From Azospirillum brasilense (GTDB lineage Bacteria > Pseudomonadota > Alphaproteobacteria > Azospirillales > Azospirillaceae): 64,000 nucleotides of DNA. A program made the position numbers and the translations under genes. This document shows, in pieces, positions 19,424-27,541 of the stretch (the first letter of the stretch is position 1; every line of letters starts with the position of its first letter). The DNA is taken from positions 1 to 64,000 of the forward strand of contig NZ_VITH01000013.1 in the NCBI RefSeq assembly GCF_007827815.1, in the 5' to 3' direction. The notes under the pieces were generated by a model. That model was given only the letters and a program-made list of their open reading frames with translations. It was not told where the DNA came from and made no database searches.

Positions 19424-21889
19424 ATGAGCACGCACACCAATCCACCGACGAAGCGCGAACGGCTGGTCGTCGTCGGCAACGGCATGGCCGGCATCCGCAC
19501 GCTGGAGGAACTGCTGGCCAAGGCGCCGGACCGTTACGACATCACCGTCTTCGGCGCCGAGCCTCATCCCAACTACAACCGCATCATGCTCTCCCCCGTG
19601 CTGGCCGGGGAGAAGACCTTCGAGCAGATCGTGCTGAACGGGCGCGACTGGTACGAGGCCAACGGAATCAATCTGTTGACCGGCGACCGGGTGGAGGTGA
19701 TCGACCGGGCGAACCGCACCGTCACGGCCATGTCCGGCCTGACCGTGGGTTACGACAAACTGCTGATCGCCACCGGCTCCACCCCCGTCATCATCCCGGT
19801 TCCGGGCTCCACCCTGCCCGGCGTCGTCGGTTTCCGCGACCTCGCCGACGTCGACACGATGCTGGAGGCGGCGGCGAAGGGCGGGCGCGCCGTGGTCATC
19901 GGCGGCGGCCTGCTCGGGCTGGAGGCGGCCAATGGGCTGACGGTCAAGGGCATGGACGTCACGGTCCTGCACCTGATGGACACGCTGATGGAACGGCAGC
20001 TCGACCGCTCCGCCGGGGCGCTGCTGCGGCACGAGCTGGAGCGCCGCGGCATCACCGTGCTGACCGGCGCCGACACTGCTGAAATTGTGGGCATCGAGAA
20101 AGTTTCCGGGGTTCGCCTAAAAAACGGGCAGGAGCTTCCCGCCGATCTGGTGGTCATGGCCGTGGGCATCCGCCCGAACATGGCGCTGGGCAAGGCGGCG
20201 GGGCTGGCCTGCGGGCGCGGCATCCAGGTGGACGACGCCATGACCACCTCCGACCCGGCGATCCTGTCGGTCGGCGAGTGCGTGGAGCACCGCGGCCAGA
20301 CCTACGGCCTCGTCGCCCCGCTGTTCGAGATGGCCAAGGTTGCCGCCGCCCGGCTGGCCGGGGGCACCGAGGCCGCCTACACCGGCTCCGTCACCTCGAC
20401 CAAGCTGAAGGTGACGGGGGTGGACGTCTTCTCGGCCGGCGATTTCACCGGCGGCAAGGACTGCGAGGACATCGTGTTCCGCGACGCCGCCCGTGGCGTC
20501 TACAAGCGCGTGGTGGTCAAGGAGAACCGCATCCTCGGCGCCGTGCTCTACGGCGACACCAAGGACGGCGGCTGGTACTTCCAGATGCTGAAGGACGGGA
20601 CCGAGGTGGCGCCGGTCCGCGACACCCTGATCTTCGGCCAGAGCTTTGGAGGCGAGGGGGCAGCAAACCCTAAGGCCGCCGTTGCGGCGCTCCCCGACAG
20701 TGCGGAGATCTGCGGCTGCAACGGCGTGTGCAAGGGCACCATCGTCACGGCGATCACCGAGAAGGGCCTGTCCAACCTGGACGAGGTGCGGGCTCATACC
20801 AAAGCCTCGGCCTCCTGCGGAAGCTGCACCGGTCAGGTGGAGCAGCTCCTGGCCCTGACGCTGGGCGACGGCTACGCGGGCGAGGCGAAGGCCAAGCCGA
20901 TGTGCAAATGCACCGACCGCACCCACGACGAGGTGCGCCGGGCCATCACCGCGCTGGAACTGAAAACCATCCCCGACGTGATGCAGCGGCTGGAATGGCG
21001 CACGCCCGACGGCTGCCACCATTGCCGCCCGGCGCTGAACTATTACCTGCTCTGCGAATGGCCGGGCGACTACAAGGACGACAGCCGCTCCCGCTACATC
21101 AACGAGCGCGTCCACGCCAACATCCAGAAGGACGGCACCTACTCCGTCGTCCCGCGCATGTGGGGCGGGCTGACCAGCGCCAAGGAGCTGCGCGCCATCG
21201 CCGACGTGGTGGACAAGTTCGCCATCCCCACGGTGAAGGTGACCGGCGGCCAGCGCATCGACCTGTTCGGCGTGAAGAAGGAGGACCTGCTCGCGGTGTG
21301 GGCGGACCTGAACGCCGCCGGCATGGTGTCCGGCCACGCCTACGCCAAGGGGCTGCGCACGGTGAAGACCTGCGTCGGGTCGGAATGGTGCCGCTTCGGC
21401 ACGCAGGACAGCACCGGCCTGGGCGTCAAGCTGGAGCGGATGACCTGGGGCACCTGGACCCCGCACAAGGTGAAGCTGGCCGTTTCCGGCTGCCCGCGCA
21501 ATTGCGCGGAGGCCACCATCAAGGACCTTGGCGTCGTCTGCGTGGACAGCGGCTACGAGCTGCATGTCGGCGGCAACGGCGGCATGCATGTCCGGGCCTG
21601 CGACCTTCTGGTGAAGGTGGAGACCGAGGCGGAGGTGCTGGAATACACCGGCGCCTACATGCAGCTCTACCGCGAAGAGGCCCGTTACCTGGAGCGCACC
21701 GCCCCGTGGGTCGAGCGCGTCGGGCTGGAGTACGTGAAGCGCCGGCTGGTTGATGACGCCGAGGGCCGCGCGGCGCTCAACGCCCGCTTCCTCTTCTCCC
21801 AGAGCTTTTCGCAGGACGATCCGTGGGCCGAGCGGGCCAGCGGGTCGGTCGACCGTCACGAATTCGCGCCGCTCGCTCAGGTGGGGTAA
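19424..21889 (+). CDS. nirB: assimilatory nitrite reductase large subunit NirB
   Basis: This 821-aa NAD(P)H-dependent nitrite reductase reduces nitrite to ammonium. In order it has an FAD/NAD pyridine-nucleotide oxidoreductase domain (GNGMAG near residue 20, GGGLLGLE later), a BFD-type [2Fe-2S] region CGCNGVC from residue 430 with CGSC downstream, and sulfite/nitrite reductase halves. The siroheme/4Fe-4S cysteines are C650, C656, C690 and C694 (CVGSEWC and SGCPRNC). ATG 19424 follows the leader terminator. It is the first gene of nirB-nirD-nasA-cobA. Confidence 0.96.
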   Translation: MSTHTNPPTKRERLVVVGNGMAGIRTLEELLAKAPDRYDITVFGAEPHPNYNRIMLSPVLAGEKTFEQIVLNGRDWYEANGINLLTGDRVEVIDRANRTVTAMSGLTVGYDKLLIATGSTPVIIPVPGSTLPGVVGFRDLADVDTMLEAAAKGGRAVVIGGGLLGLEAANGLTVKGMDVTVLHLMDTLMERQLDRSAGALLRHELERRGITVLTGADTAEIVGIEKVSGVRLKNGQELPADLVVMAVGIRPNMALGKAAGLACGRGIQVDDAMTTSDPAILSVGECVEHRGQTYGLVAPLFEMAKVAAARLAGGTEAAYTGSVTSTKLKVTGVDVFSAGDFTGGKDCEDIVFRDAARGVYKRVVVKENRILGAVLYGDTKDGGWYFQMLKDGTEVAPVRDTLIFGQSFGGEGAANPKAAVAALPDSAEICGCNGVCKGTIVTAITEKGLSNLDEVRAHTKASASCGSCTGQVEQLLALTLGDGYAGEAKAKPMCKCTDRTHDEVRRAITALELKTIPDVMQRLEWRTPDGCHHCRPALNYYLLCEWPGDYKDDSRSRYINERVHANIQKDGTYSVVPRMWGGLTSAKELRAIADVVDKFAIPTVKVTGGQRIDLFGVKKEDLLAVWADLNAAGMVSGHAYAKGLRTVKTCVGSEWCRFGTQDSTGLGVKLERMTWGTWTPHKVKLAVSGCPRNCAEATIKDLGVVCVDSGYELHVGGNGGMHVRACDLLVKVETEAEVLEYTGAYMQLYREEARYLERTAPWVERVGLEYVKRRLVDDAEGRAALNARFLFSQSFSQDDPWAERASGSVDRHEFAPLAQVG

Positions 21890-21895
21890 CGAGAC

Positions 21896-22252
21896 ATGGA
21901 TCAGAGCATTTCCTGGATCACCGTCGGCTCGGTCGAGGACATCCCCCGCCAGGGGTCCCGCGTGGTGCGGACCGGCTTCGGCGACATCGCCCTGTTCCGC
22001 ACCGTGACGGACGAGGTCTACGCGCTGGAGGACCGCTGCCCGCACGCCGGCGGCCCGCTGTCGCAGGGCATCGTCCACGGGGCGAGGGTGACCTGCCCGC
22101 TGCACAGCTGGGTGATCGACCTTGCCAGCGGCGAGGCGGTCGGCCCCGACGAGGGCTGCGCCGGCCACTGCCCGGTGCGGGTGGTGGACGGCGCGGTGCA
22201 GCTCGGGCTGGCGGCCTTCCGTCCGGGCCGCGGAGGCTGCGGCCATGGGTGA
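21896..22252 (+). CDS. nirD: nitrite reductase small subunit NirD
   Basis: This 118-aa Rieske-type protein partners NirB. Both cluster-binding pairs are intact (CPHAGGPL and CPLHSW), so it should bind a [2Fe-2S] cluster, unlike enterobacterial NirD proteins that have lost these residues. It follows nirB by six bases and its last codons overlap the ATG assigned to nasA. Confidence 0.93.
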   Translation: MDQSISWITVGSVEDIPRQGSRVVRTGFGDIALFRTVTDEVYALEDRCPHAGGPLSQGIVHGARVTCPLHSWVIDLASGEAVGPDEGCAGHCPVRVVDGAVQLGLAAFRPGRGGCGHG

Positions 22253-25031
22253 AGAGAGACTCCCAACCTCTCCCTCTCCCCTCTGGGGAGAGGGTCGGGG
22301 TGAGGGGGTTGCGCTTGTGCCGGACGCACCGCCACGCGCAACCCCCTCACCCTCCCCTCTCCCCGGAGGGGAGAGGGAAATCGCGGCGGGGAAGCCCATC
22401 CGCACCACCTGCCCTTACTGCGGCGTCGGCTGCGGCGTGCTGGCCTCCGTCTTCAGCGACGGCACCGTCTCCGTCTCCGGCGATCCCGACCACCCGGCCA
22501 ACCGGGGGAAGCTCTGCTCCAAAGGCACCAACCTGCCCGACACACTGGGCCTCGCCGAACGGCTGCTCCACCCGGAGGTGGACGGGCGGCGCGTCGCCTG
22601 GGACGAGGCCATCGCCGCCGTCGCAACGCGCCTGTCCGACACCATCGCCAAGCACGGCCCGGACTCGGTGGCCTTCTACGTCTCCGGCCAGTTGCTGACC
22701 GAGGACTATTACGCCGTCAACAAGCTGGCGAAGGGCTTCCTCGGCACCGCCAACATCGACACCAACTCGCGCCTGTGCATGGCCTCCAGCGTGGCGGGCC
22801 ACAAGCGTGGCTTCGGCGCCGACGCGGTGCCGGTGACCTACGAGGATCTGGAGGAAGCCGATCTGGTCGTGCTGGTCGGCTCCAACCTCGCCTGGTGCCA
22901 CCCGATCCTGAACCAGAGGCTGCTGGCGGCCAAGCACACGCGCGGCACCCGCATCGTCGTCATCGACCCGCGCCGCACCGCCACGGTGGACGGGGCCGAC
23001 CGTCACCTGCCCATCCGACCCGGCACCGACGCCCTGCTGTTCAACGGGCTGCTCGTCCATCTCGCCGACAACGGCGTTCTGGACGCCCGCTTCGTGGCCG
23101 AGCACACCGCCGGTCTGGCCAAGGCGCTGGAGGCCGCCCGCGCCGACGCCCCCTCCCCCGCCCATGTCGCCGCCCGCTGCGGTCTGCCGCTGGCCGAGAT
23201 CGAGGCCTTCTACGCTGAGGTCGCAACGGTCCGCCGCACCGTCACCGTCTATTCCCAGGGGGTGAACCAGTCCTCCCAGGGGACGGACACGGTCAACGCC
23301 ATCCTGAACGTCCATTTCCTGACCGGGCGGATCGGCGCGCCGGGCATGGGGCCCTTCTCGGTCACCGGCCAGCCCAACGCCATGGGCGGTCGGGAGGTCG
23401 GCGGCCTCGCCAACCAACTCGCCGCCCATATGGGGTTCGAGCCGGAGTCGGTGGACCGGCTGCGCCGCTTCTGGAACGCGCCGCGGGTGGCCGACAAGCC
23501 CGGCCTGAAGGCGGTGGACCTGTTCCGCGCGGTCGAGCAGGGCACGGTCCGCGCCGTCTGGGTGATGGCGACCAACCCGGCGGTCAGCATGCCCGACGCC
23601 GCCCGCGTCCGCCGCGCGCTGGCGCGGTGCGAGACGGTCATCGTATCGGACTGCATCGCCGACACCGACACGGCACGGCTGGCCCACATCCGCCTGCCCG
23701 CCGCGGGCTGGAGCGAGAAGGACGGCACCGTCACCAACTCCGACCGGACGATCTCCCGCCAGCGGGCCTTCCGTCCCCTGGCGGGCGAGGCGCGGCCCGA
23801 CTGGTGGATCGTCACCCAGGTCGCCCGCGCGATGGGCTTCGCCGACGCCTTCCCCTTCGAGACGCCCGCCGCCGTTTTTCGCGAGCACGCCGCCCTCTCC
23901 GCCTTCGAGAACGACGGCACGCGCGCCTTCGACATCGGCGGCCTCGCCAAGCTGTCCGACGCTGAATTTGAAACGCTCGCTCCCGCCCCCTGGCCGCGGC
24001 GGGTCGGCGAGGGTCCGACGCGCCGTCTCTTCACCGACGGGCGCTTCTTCACCGAGGACGGGCGGGCGCGCTTCATCCCGGTCATCTCCCGCCCCCTGCC
24101 CCGCTCCGTGGAGCCGGGTTCGCTGATGTTGAACACCGGCCGCCTGCGCGACCAGTGGCACACCATGACGCGCACCGGCCTGTCGCCGCGCCTGTCCGCC
24201 CACGCGCCGGAGCCCTGCCTGGACCTCCACCCGCAGGACGCCGCGGCGCGCGGCCTGGCGGACGGCGCCCTGGTCAGCCTCTCGACTCCCGTCGGCACGG
24301 CCCTGGCCCGGCTGCGCGTGACCGAGGCGCAGCGGGTGGGGGACGCCTTCCTGCCCATGCACTGGACCGACCGCTTCACCGCCGCCTGCGTCGTCGGGCG
24401 GCTGGTCGACGACATGGCCGTGGACCCCATGTCGGGCCAGCCGGACCTGAAGCGGATGCCGATGACGCTCACCCCCTACCCCGCCGCCTGGACCGGCTTC
24501 CTGATCGCCCGCGAGCCGGTGGAGCCCACCCATGGCGGCTACTGGTCGCGCCGCGCCGTCCCCGGCGGCCACCTGATCGAACTGGCCGGCGAGGGCGCCC
24601 TGCCCGCTCCGGAGACGCTGGCGTTCGGCTTCGCCGGGGCGACGGTCGATTACAGCGACGCGGCCCGCGGCGTGCTGCGTCGCGCCTGGGTGACCCACGA
24701 CCGGCTTGAGGCCTGCCTGTTCCTGTCCACCTCCGGTGGTTTGCCCAGCCGGGGCTGGCTGGTCGAACTGCTGTCGGCGGAGGCGCTGGACGGTGCCGCC
24801 CGCCGCGCCTTGCTCTCCGGCCGCTCGCCGGTTCCCACGGCCGACGAGGGACGGACGGTCTGTTCCTGCTTCGGCGTCGGCGTCAACCGCCTGATCGCCG
24901 CCATCCAAAGCCAAGGTCTGACCACGGTCCAGGAGGTCGGAGCGGCCCTGCGGGCCGGGACCAACTGCGGCTCCTGCATCCCCGAACTGAAGGAGATCCT
25001 TGCCGATGCCCAGCGCAGCCATGTGGCTTGA
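22245..25031 (+). CDS. nasA: assimilatory nitrate reductase NasA (molybdopterin, with C-terminal [2Fe-2S] domain)
   Basis: This Mo-bisMGD enzyme reduces nitrate to nitrite. The N-terminal 4Fe-4S motif CPYCGVGC has Cys56, Cys59 and Cys63; molybdopterin oxidoreductase and dinucleotide-binding domains follow. A BFD-like [2Fe-2S] domain closes the protein (CSC from residue 873; CGSC from 908). ATG 22245 gives 928 aa, about 45 residues longer at the N terminus than usual. That extra part is encoded by an intergenic-type palindromic repeat. No ATG lies between the repeat and the conserved region, so translation probably runs through the repeat. A perfect origin-type motif lies at 23959. Confidence 0.92.
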   Translation: MGEERLPTSPSPLWGEGRGEGVALVPDAPPRATPSPSPLPGGEREIAAGKPIRTTCPYCGVGCGVLASVFSDGTVSVSGDPDHPANRGKLCSKGTNLPDTLGLAERLLHPEVDGRRVAWDEAIAAVATRLSDTIAKHGPDSVAFYVSGQLLTEDYYAVNKLAKGFLGTANIDTNSRLCMASSVAGHKRGFGADAVPVTYEDLEEADLVVLVGSNLAWCHPILNQRLLAAKHTRGTRIVVIDPRRTATVDGADRHLPIRPGTDALLFNGLLVHLADNGVLDARFVAEHTAGLAKALEAARADAPSPAHVAARCGLPLAEIEAFYAEVATVRRTVTVYSQGVNQSSQGTDTVNAILNVHFLTGRIGAPGMGPFSVTGQPNAMGGREVGGLANQLAAHMGFEPESVDRLRRFWNAPRVADKPGLKAVDLFRAVEQGTVRAVWVMATNPAVSMPDAARVRRALARCETVIVSDCIADTDTARLAHIRLPAAGWSEKDGTVTNSDRTISRQRAFRPLAGEARPDWWIVTQVARAMGFADAFPFETPAAVFREHAALSAFENDGTRAFDIGGLAKLSDAEFETLAPAPWPRRVGEGPTRRLFTDGRFFTEDGRARFIPVISRPLPRSVEPGSLMLNTGRLRDQWHTMTRTGLSPRLSAHAPEPCLDLHPQDAAARGLADGALVSLSTPVGTALARLRVTEAQRVGDAFLPMHWTDRFTAACVVGRLVDDMAVDPMSGQPDLKRMPMTLTPYPAAWTGFLIAREPVEPTHGGYWSRRAVPGGHLIELAGEGALPAPETLAFGFAGATVDYSDAARGVLRRAWVTHDRLEACLFLSTSGGLPSRGWLVELLSAEALDGAARRALLSGRSPVPTADEGRTVCSCFGVGVNRLIAAIQSQGLTTVQEVGAALRAGTNCGSCIPELKEILADAQRSHVA
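22262..22380. repeat. palindromic repeat (copy 2) inside the 5' end of nasA
   Basis: CCTCTCCCTCTCCCCTCTGG and its complement flank a core that, read on the other strand, closely matches the core of the copy at 49687-49871 (GTGGCGGTGCGT.CGGCACAAG). It sits between nirD and the conserved part of nasA and is open in the nasA frame. Confidence 0.75.
23959..23974 (+). repeat. perfect origin-type 16-bp motif inside nasA
   Basis: ACGCTGAATTTGAAAC exactly matches the origin consensus, about 15 kb from the origin. It is read in frame as part of D-A-E-F-E-T, the same residues as in parB. Confidence 0.8.
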
Positions 25032-25938
25032 CGGTCTTGTCTCCCGGTCCGGAGGCAAGCGTTTCAACTTCATCGTCGCCCTGCGCGCCGCGTTCGGCTC
25101 GGCGCTGCGTCCGCGCACGGCCCGCCGCGTCGCCCGCGCCATCCCGGAGGTCTCCGGGCGGACGCCCCACGTCACTTTGGTTGGTGCCGGGCCGGGGGAC
25201 CCCGACCTGCTGACCGTCGCGGCGGCGCGGGCCATCGCGCAGGCCGAGGTGATCCTCTACGACCATCTCGTCGGGCCGGGCATCCTCGCCCTGGCGCAGC
25301 CGGGGGCGGAACTGATCTGCGTCGGCAAGCGGTCGGGCCAGCATTCCCACTCGCAGGAGGCCATCAACGATCTGATCGCGGCGCAGGCCCGCACGGGGCG
25401 GCGCACCGTGCGGCTGAAGGGCGGTGACCCGATGATCTTCGGCCGGGCCGGCGAGGAGATCGAGCATCTGGAGCGTGTCGGAATCAGCGTGTCGGTGATC
25501 CCCGGCATCACCGCGGCGCTCGGCTGCGCCTCCAGCGCCGGGCTGTCGCTGACCAAGCGCGGCGTGTCGCGCGCCGTCACCTTCGTCACCGCCCACGCCA
25601 GCGAAGGCGACGCGACCGAGCCGGACTGGGCGCGGCTGGCCGACCCCAAAGGCACGCTGGCGATCTACATGGGGCGTGAGGCCGCCCGCCGCGTCGGGCG
25701 CGGCCTGACCGCCGGCGGGCTGTCCCCCGACACGCCGGTGCTGGCGGTGGAGAACGGCTGCCGTCCCGACGAACGCCACCACCGCACGACGCTGGGCGCC
25801 ATGGCCGAGCGGGGCGTGGCGGCGGGCGACGGCCCGACGCTGCTTTTGATCGGCTGGGCGCTAGAGAGCCGGGCGGCGCACGCCGGTGATGCCCTCGGCG
25901 CGGGCGGTCACGTCGGCCAGGGGCTCGGTCACGACTGA
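25006..25938 (+). CDS. cobA: uroporphyrinogen-III C-methyltransferase (siroheme pathway)
   Basis: This SUMT enzyme makes precorrin-2, the precursor of the siroheme needed by NirB. Motifs include LVGAGPGDPDLLT (about residues 58-70), LKGGDPMIFGRAGEE and VIPGITAALG. An extra basic N-terminal segment of about 50 residues precedes the domain. ATG 25006 follows AAGGAGA and lies within the last codons of nasA; ATG 25021 and TTG 25000 are alternatives. The C-terminal 26 residues overlap the convergent NlpC/P60 gene and extend past the normal end of the family, so this tail may be dispensable. Confidence 0.9.
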   Translation: MPSAAMWLDGLVSRSGGKRFNFIVALRAAFGSALRPRTARRVARAIPEVSGRTPHVTLVGAGPGDPDLLTVAAARAIAQAEVILYDHLVGPGILALAQPGAELICVGKRSGQHSHSQEAINDLIAAQARTGRRTVRLKGGDPMIFGRAGEEIEHLERVGISVSVIPGITAALGCASSAGLSLTKRGVSRAVTFVTAHASEGDATEPDWARLADPKGTLAIYMGREAARRVGRGLTAGGLSPDTPVLAVENGCRPDERHHRTTLGAMAERGVAAGDGPTLLLIGWALESRAAHAGDALGAGGHVGQGLGHD

Positions 25939-26640
25939 CATGGTGAAGACGGTGGCGTGCAGCAGCGTGGCGCCGTCCAGCATAATGCCGACATGGCCGG
26001 GGAAGAACACGACGTCGCCGCGGCGGTAGTCCATCCCCTGCCCGTCCGTTGAGACCATCGGCCCCAGCCGGTCGTCGTTGCGCTGCATCCCGCTGCTGTG
26101 GTGGGTGGTGATCCCCGCCGCGCGCAGCGCCACCTGGACGAGGCCGGAGCAGTCGACGCCGAAGGCGCTCCGCCCGCCCCAGACATAGGGGGTTTCCAGG
26201 AAGCGCAGCGCCGTTTCCACCGGGACGCGGTCCTGCGGCACGGCCACCGGCTCCAGCCGCTTGCCGAAGGTCCACAGCCCGTTGTCGAGCCGGACCCAGC
26301 CGCTATCCAACTGTTCCGCTACGGTCACCAGACTGCCGAAGCTCAGCGCCCCCACCGGCACCGCCTTGTGGGTGGGCGCCGGGTGCAGGTTCGCCACGCG
26401 CCCGGACACGCGGTGGGTCGGGGAGACCGGCTCCGTCAGGTCCGTGCCGGGGGGAAGCCAGCCGACATGGCCGTCGGTGCGGTTTTCCACCTTCACCCAG
26501 TCGCCATCCCGATCGAGCGGCGTACATGTTTCACCGAACAGCATCTCGCTGGTTTGCGGGACGCCGTGCCTGGGCTGTTCCAGAAGAACGGCCTGCGGGG
26601 CGGCGAGGCGTTGGATCGGGGTGGTCTGTGCATCGGTCAT
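25861..26640 (-). CDS. NlpC/P60 family cysteine peptidase with SH3-like domains
   Basis: This 259-aa cell-wall peptidase of the gamma-D-glutamyl type has SH3b-like modules at residues about 15-135 and the NlpC/P60 core from about 140. Catalytic Cys164 (GVDCSG), His216 (PGHVGIM) and a third residue His228 (LLHAT) are visible. There is no obvious signal peptide. ATG 26640 is chosen; a short upstream extension is possible. The 3' end overlaps cobA on the other strand by 78 bases. Confidence 0.9.
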   Translation of the reverse strand: MTDAQTTPIQRLAAPQAVLLEQPRHGVPQTSEMLFGETCTPLDRDGDWVKVENRTDGHVGWLPPGTDLTEPVSPTHRVSGRVANLHPAPTHKAVPVGALSFGSLVTVAEQLDSGWVRLDNGLWTFGKRLEPVAVPQDRVPVETALRFLETPYVWGGRSAFGVDCSGLVQVALRAAGITTHHSSGMQRNDDRLGPMVSTDGQGMDYRRGDVVFFPGHVGIMLDGATLLHATVFTMSVVTEPLADVTARAEGITGVRRPAL

Positions 26641-26754
26641 GCCGGTCACGCTAGAGCCCACCCCGCCGGAATGCAAGCCAGAGGACCGTTCCGGACAATC
26701 CTCCGGCAAACGGGGATTTGCTATGGATTTGACGCTTTTCGACAGGAGAGTGCG

Positions 26755-27381
26755 ATGGGCAACCGTGTGAGGCGTCTGGGACTCGCGGCGGCGGTGGGCT
26801 CATGCCTGCTGGCCGGTGTGGCCACGGCGCAGACGGCCTCCCAGGCGGCCACCCAAGGCCCCCTGCGGCTCGTGCCGCAGCCCAGTCCTTCTCCAGCGGT
26901 GGAGCCGTCTTCTCCCCCGTCGAGCCTCGTTCCACCGCAGCCGGCGCCGGCAACCGCGGTGGTCCGGCCGGGTCAGCCCGCGGCCAACCCTGCGCCCATC
27001 CCGCAGGCGGCCCCGAGCGCTGACCCGGCCCAATTCACTCCGCCGACGCACCGCCCCCAACCGACCGACCGGGTCGCGGCGGTGCGCGCCTTCTATGACG
27101 CCTTGGGGCAGGCGGACGCCGCGCGGGCCAACACCTACGTCATTCCCGAAAAGCGGGGCAGCGGGGCCTACGACATCGCGTCGATGAACCGCTTCTACGG
27201 CAACATGAGCGTCCCCATCCGCCTGCTGGCCGCGGAGGCCGCCGGACGGGATGCCGTGCGCGTGCGCTACCACTATGTCCATGTGAGCGGCCGCGCCTGC
27301 GACGGCGCCGCCGAGGTCGCGCTGGCCGAGCGCGACGGGCTGGCGCTGATCGAGCGCATCAAGGCCCTCAACGGCTGCTGA
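26755..27381 (+). CDS. secreted proline-rich protein of unknown function
   Basis: The 208-aa product has a clear signal peptide (GLAAAVGSCLLAGVATAQT, cleavage after ATA or AQT). A low-complexity Pro/Ala/Ser region follows (about 30-105). The C-terminal domain (about 110-208) begins DRVAAVRAFYDALGQADAARA, reminiscent of small cone-shaped NTF2-like or stress-response domains. I do not recognise a specific family. GGAG lies before ATG 26755; a much longer open frame upstream is a shadow. Confidence 0.75.
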   Translation: MGNRVRRLGLAAAVGSCLLAGVATAQTASQAATQGPLRLVPQPSPSPAVEPSSPPSSLVPPQPAPATAVVRPGQPAANPAPIPQAAPSADPAQFTPPTHRPQPTDRVAAVRAFYDALGQADAARANTYVIPEKRGSGAYDIASMNRFYGNMSVPIRLLAAEAAGRDAVRVRYHYVHVSGRACDGAAEVALAERDGLALIERIKALNGC

Positions 27382-27384
27382 GCC

Positions 27385-27536
27385 CCTATCCCCTCTCCCG
27401 CCCCGGGAGAGGGTGCCCGCGAAAGCGGGCGGGTGAGGGTCGTGCGAGAATCGAGGCGCTGATCCTTGCCGGTACCCTCACCCTTCCCACGCTGACGCGT
27501 GGGCCCCTTCCCTCTCCCGGGGCGGGAGAGGGAGTG
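27385..27536. repeat. palindromic repeat (copy 3)
   Basis: CCCCTCTCCCGCCCCGGGAG at one end is matched by CTCCCGGGGCGGGAGAGGG at the other, around a variable core. It lies between convergent genes and could act as a bidirectional terminator. Confidence 0.7.
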
Positions 27537-27541
27537 ACTGG

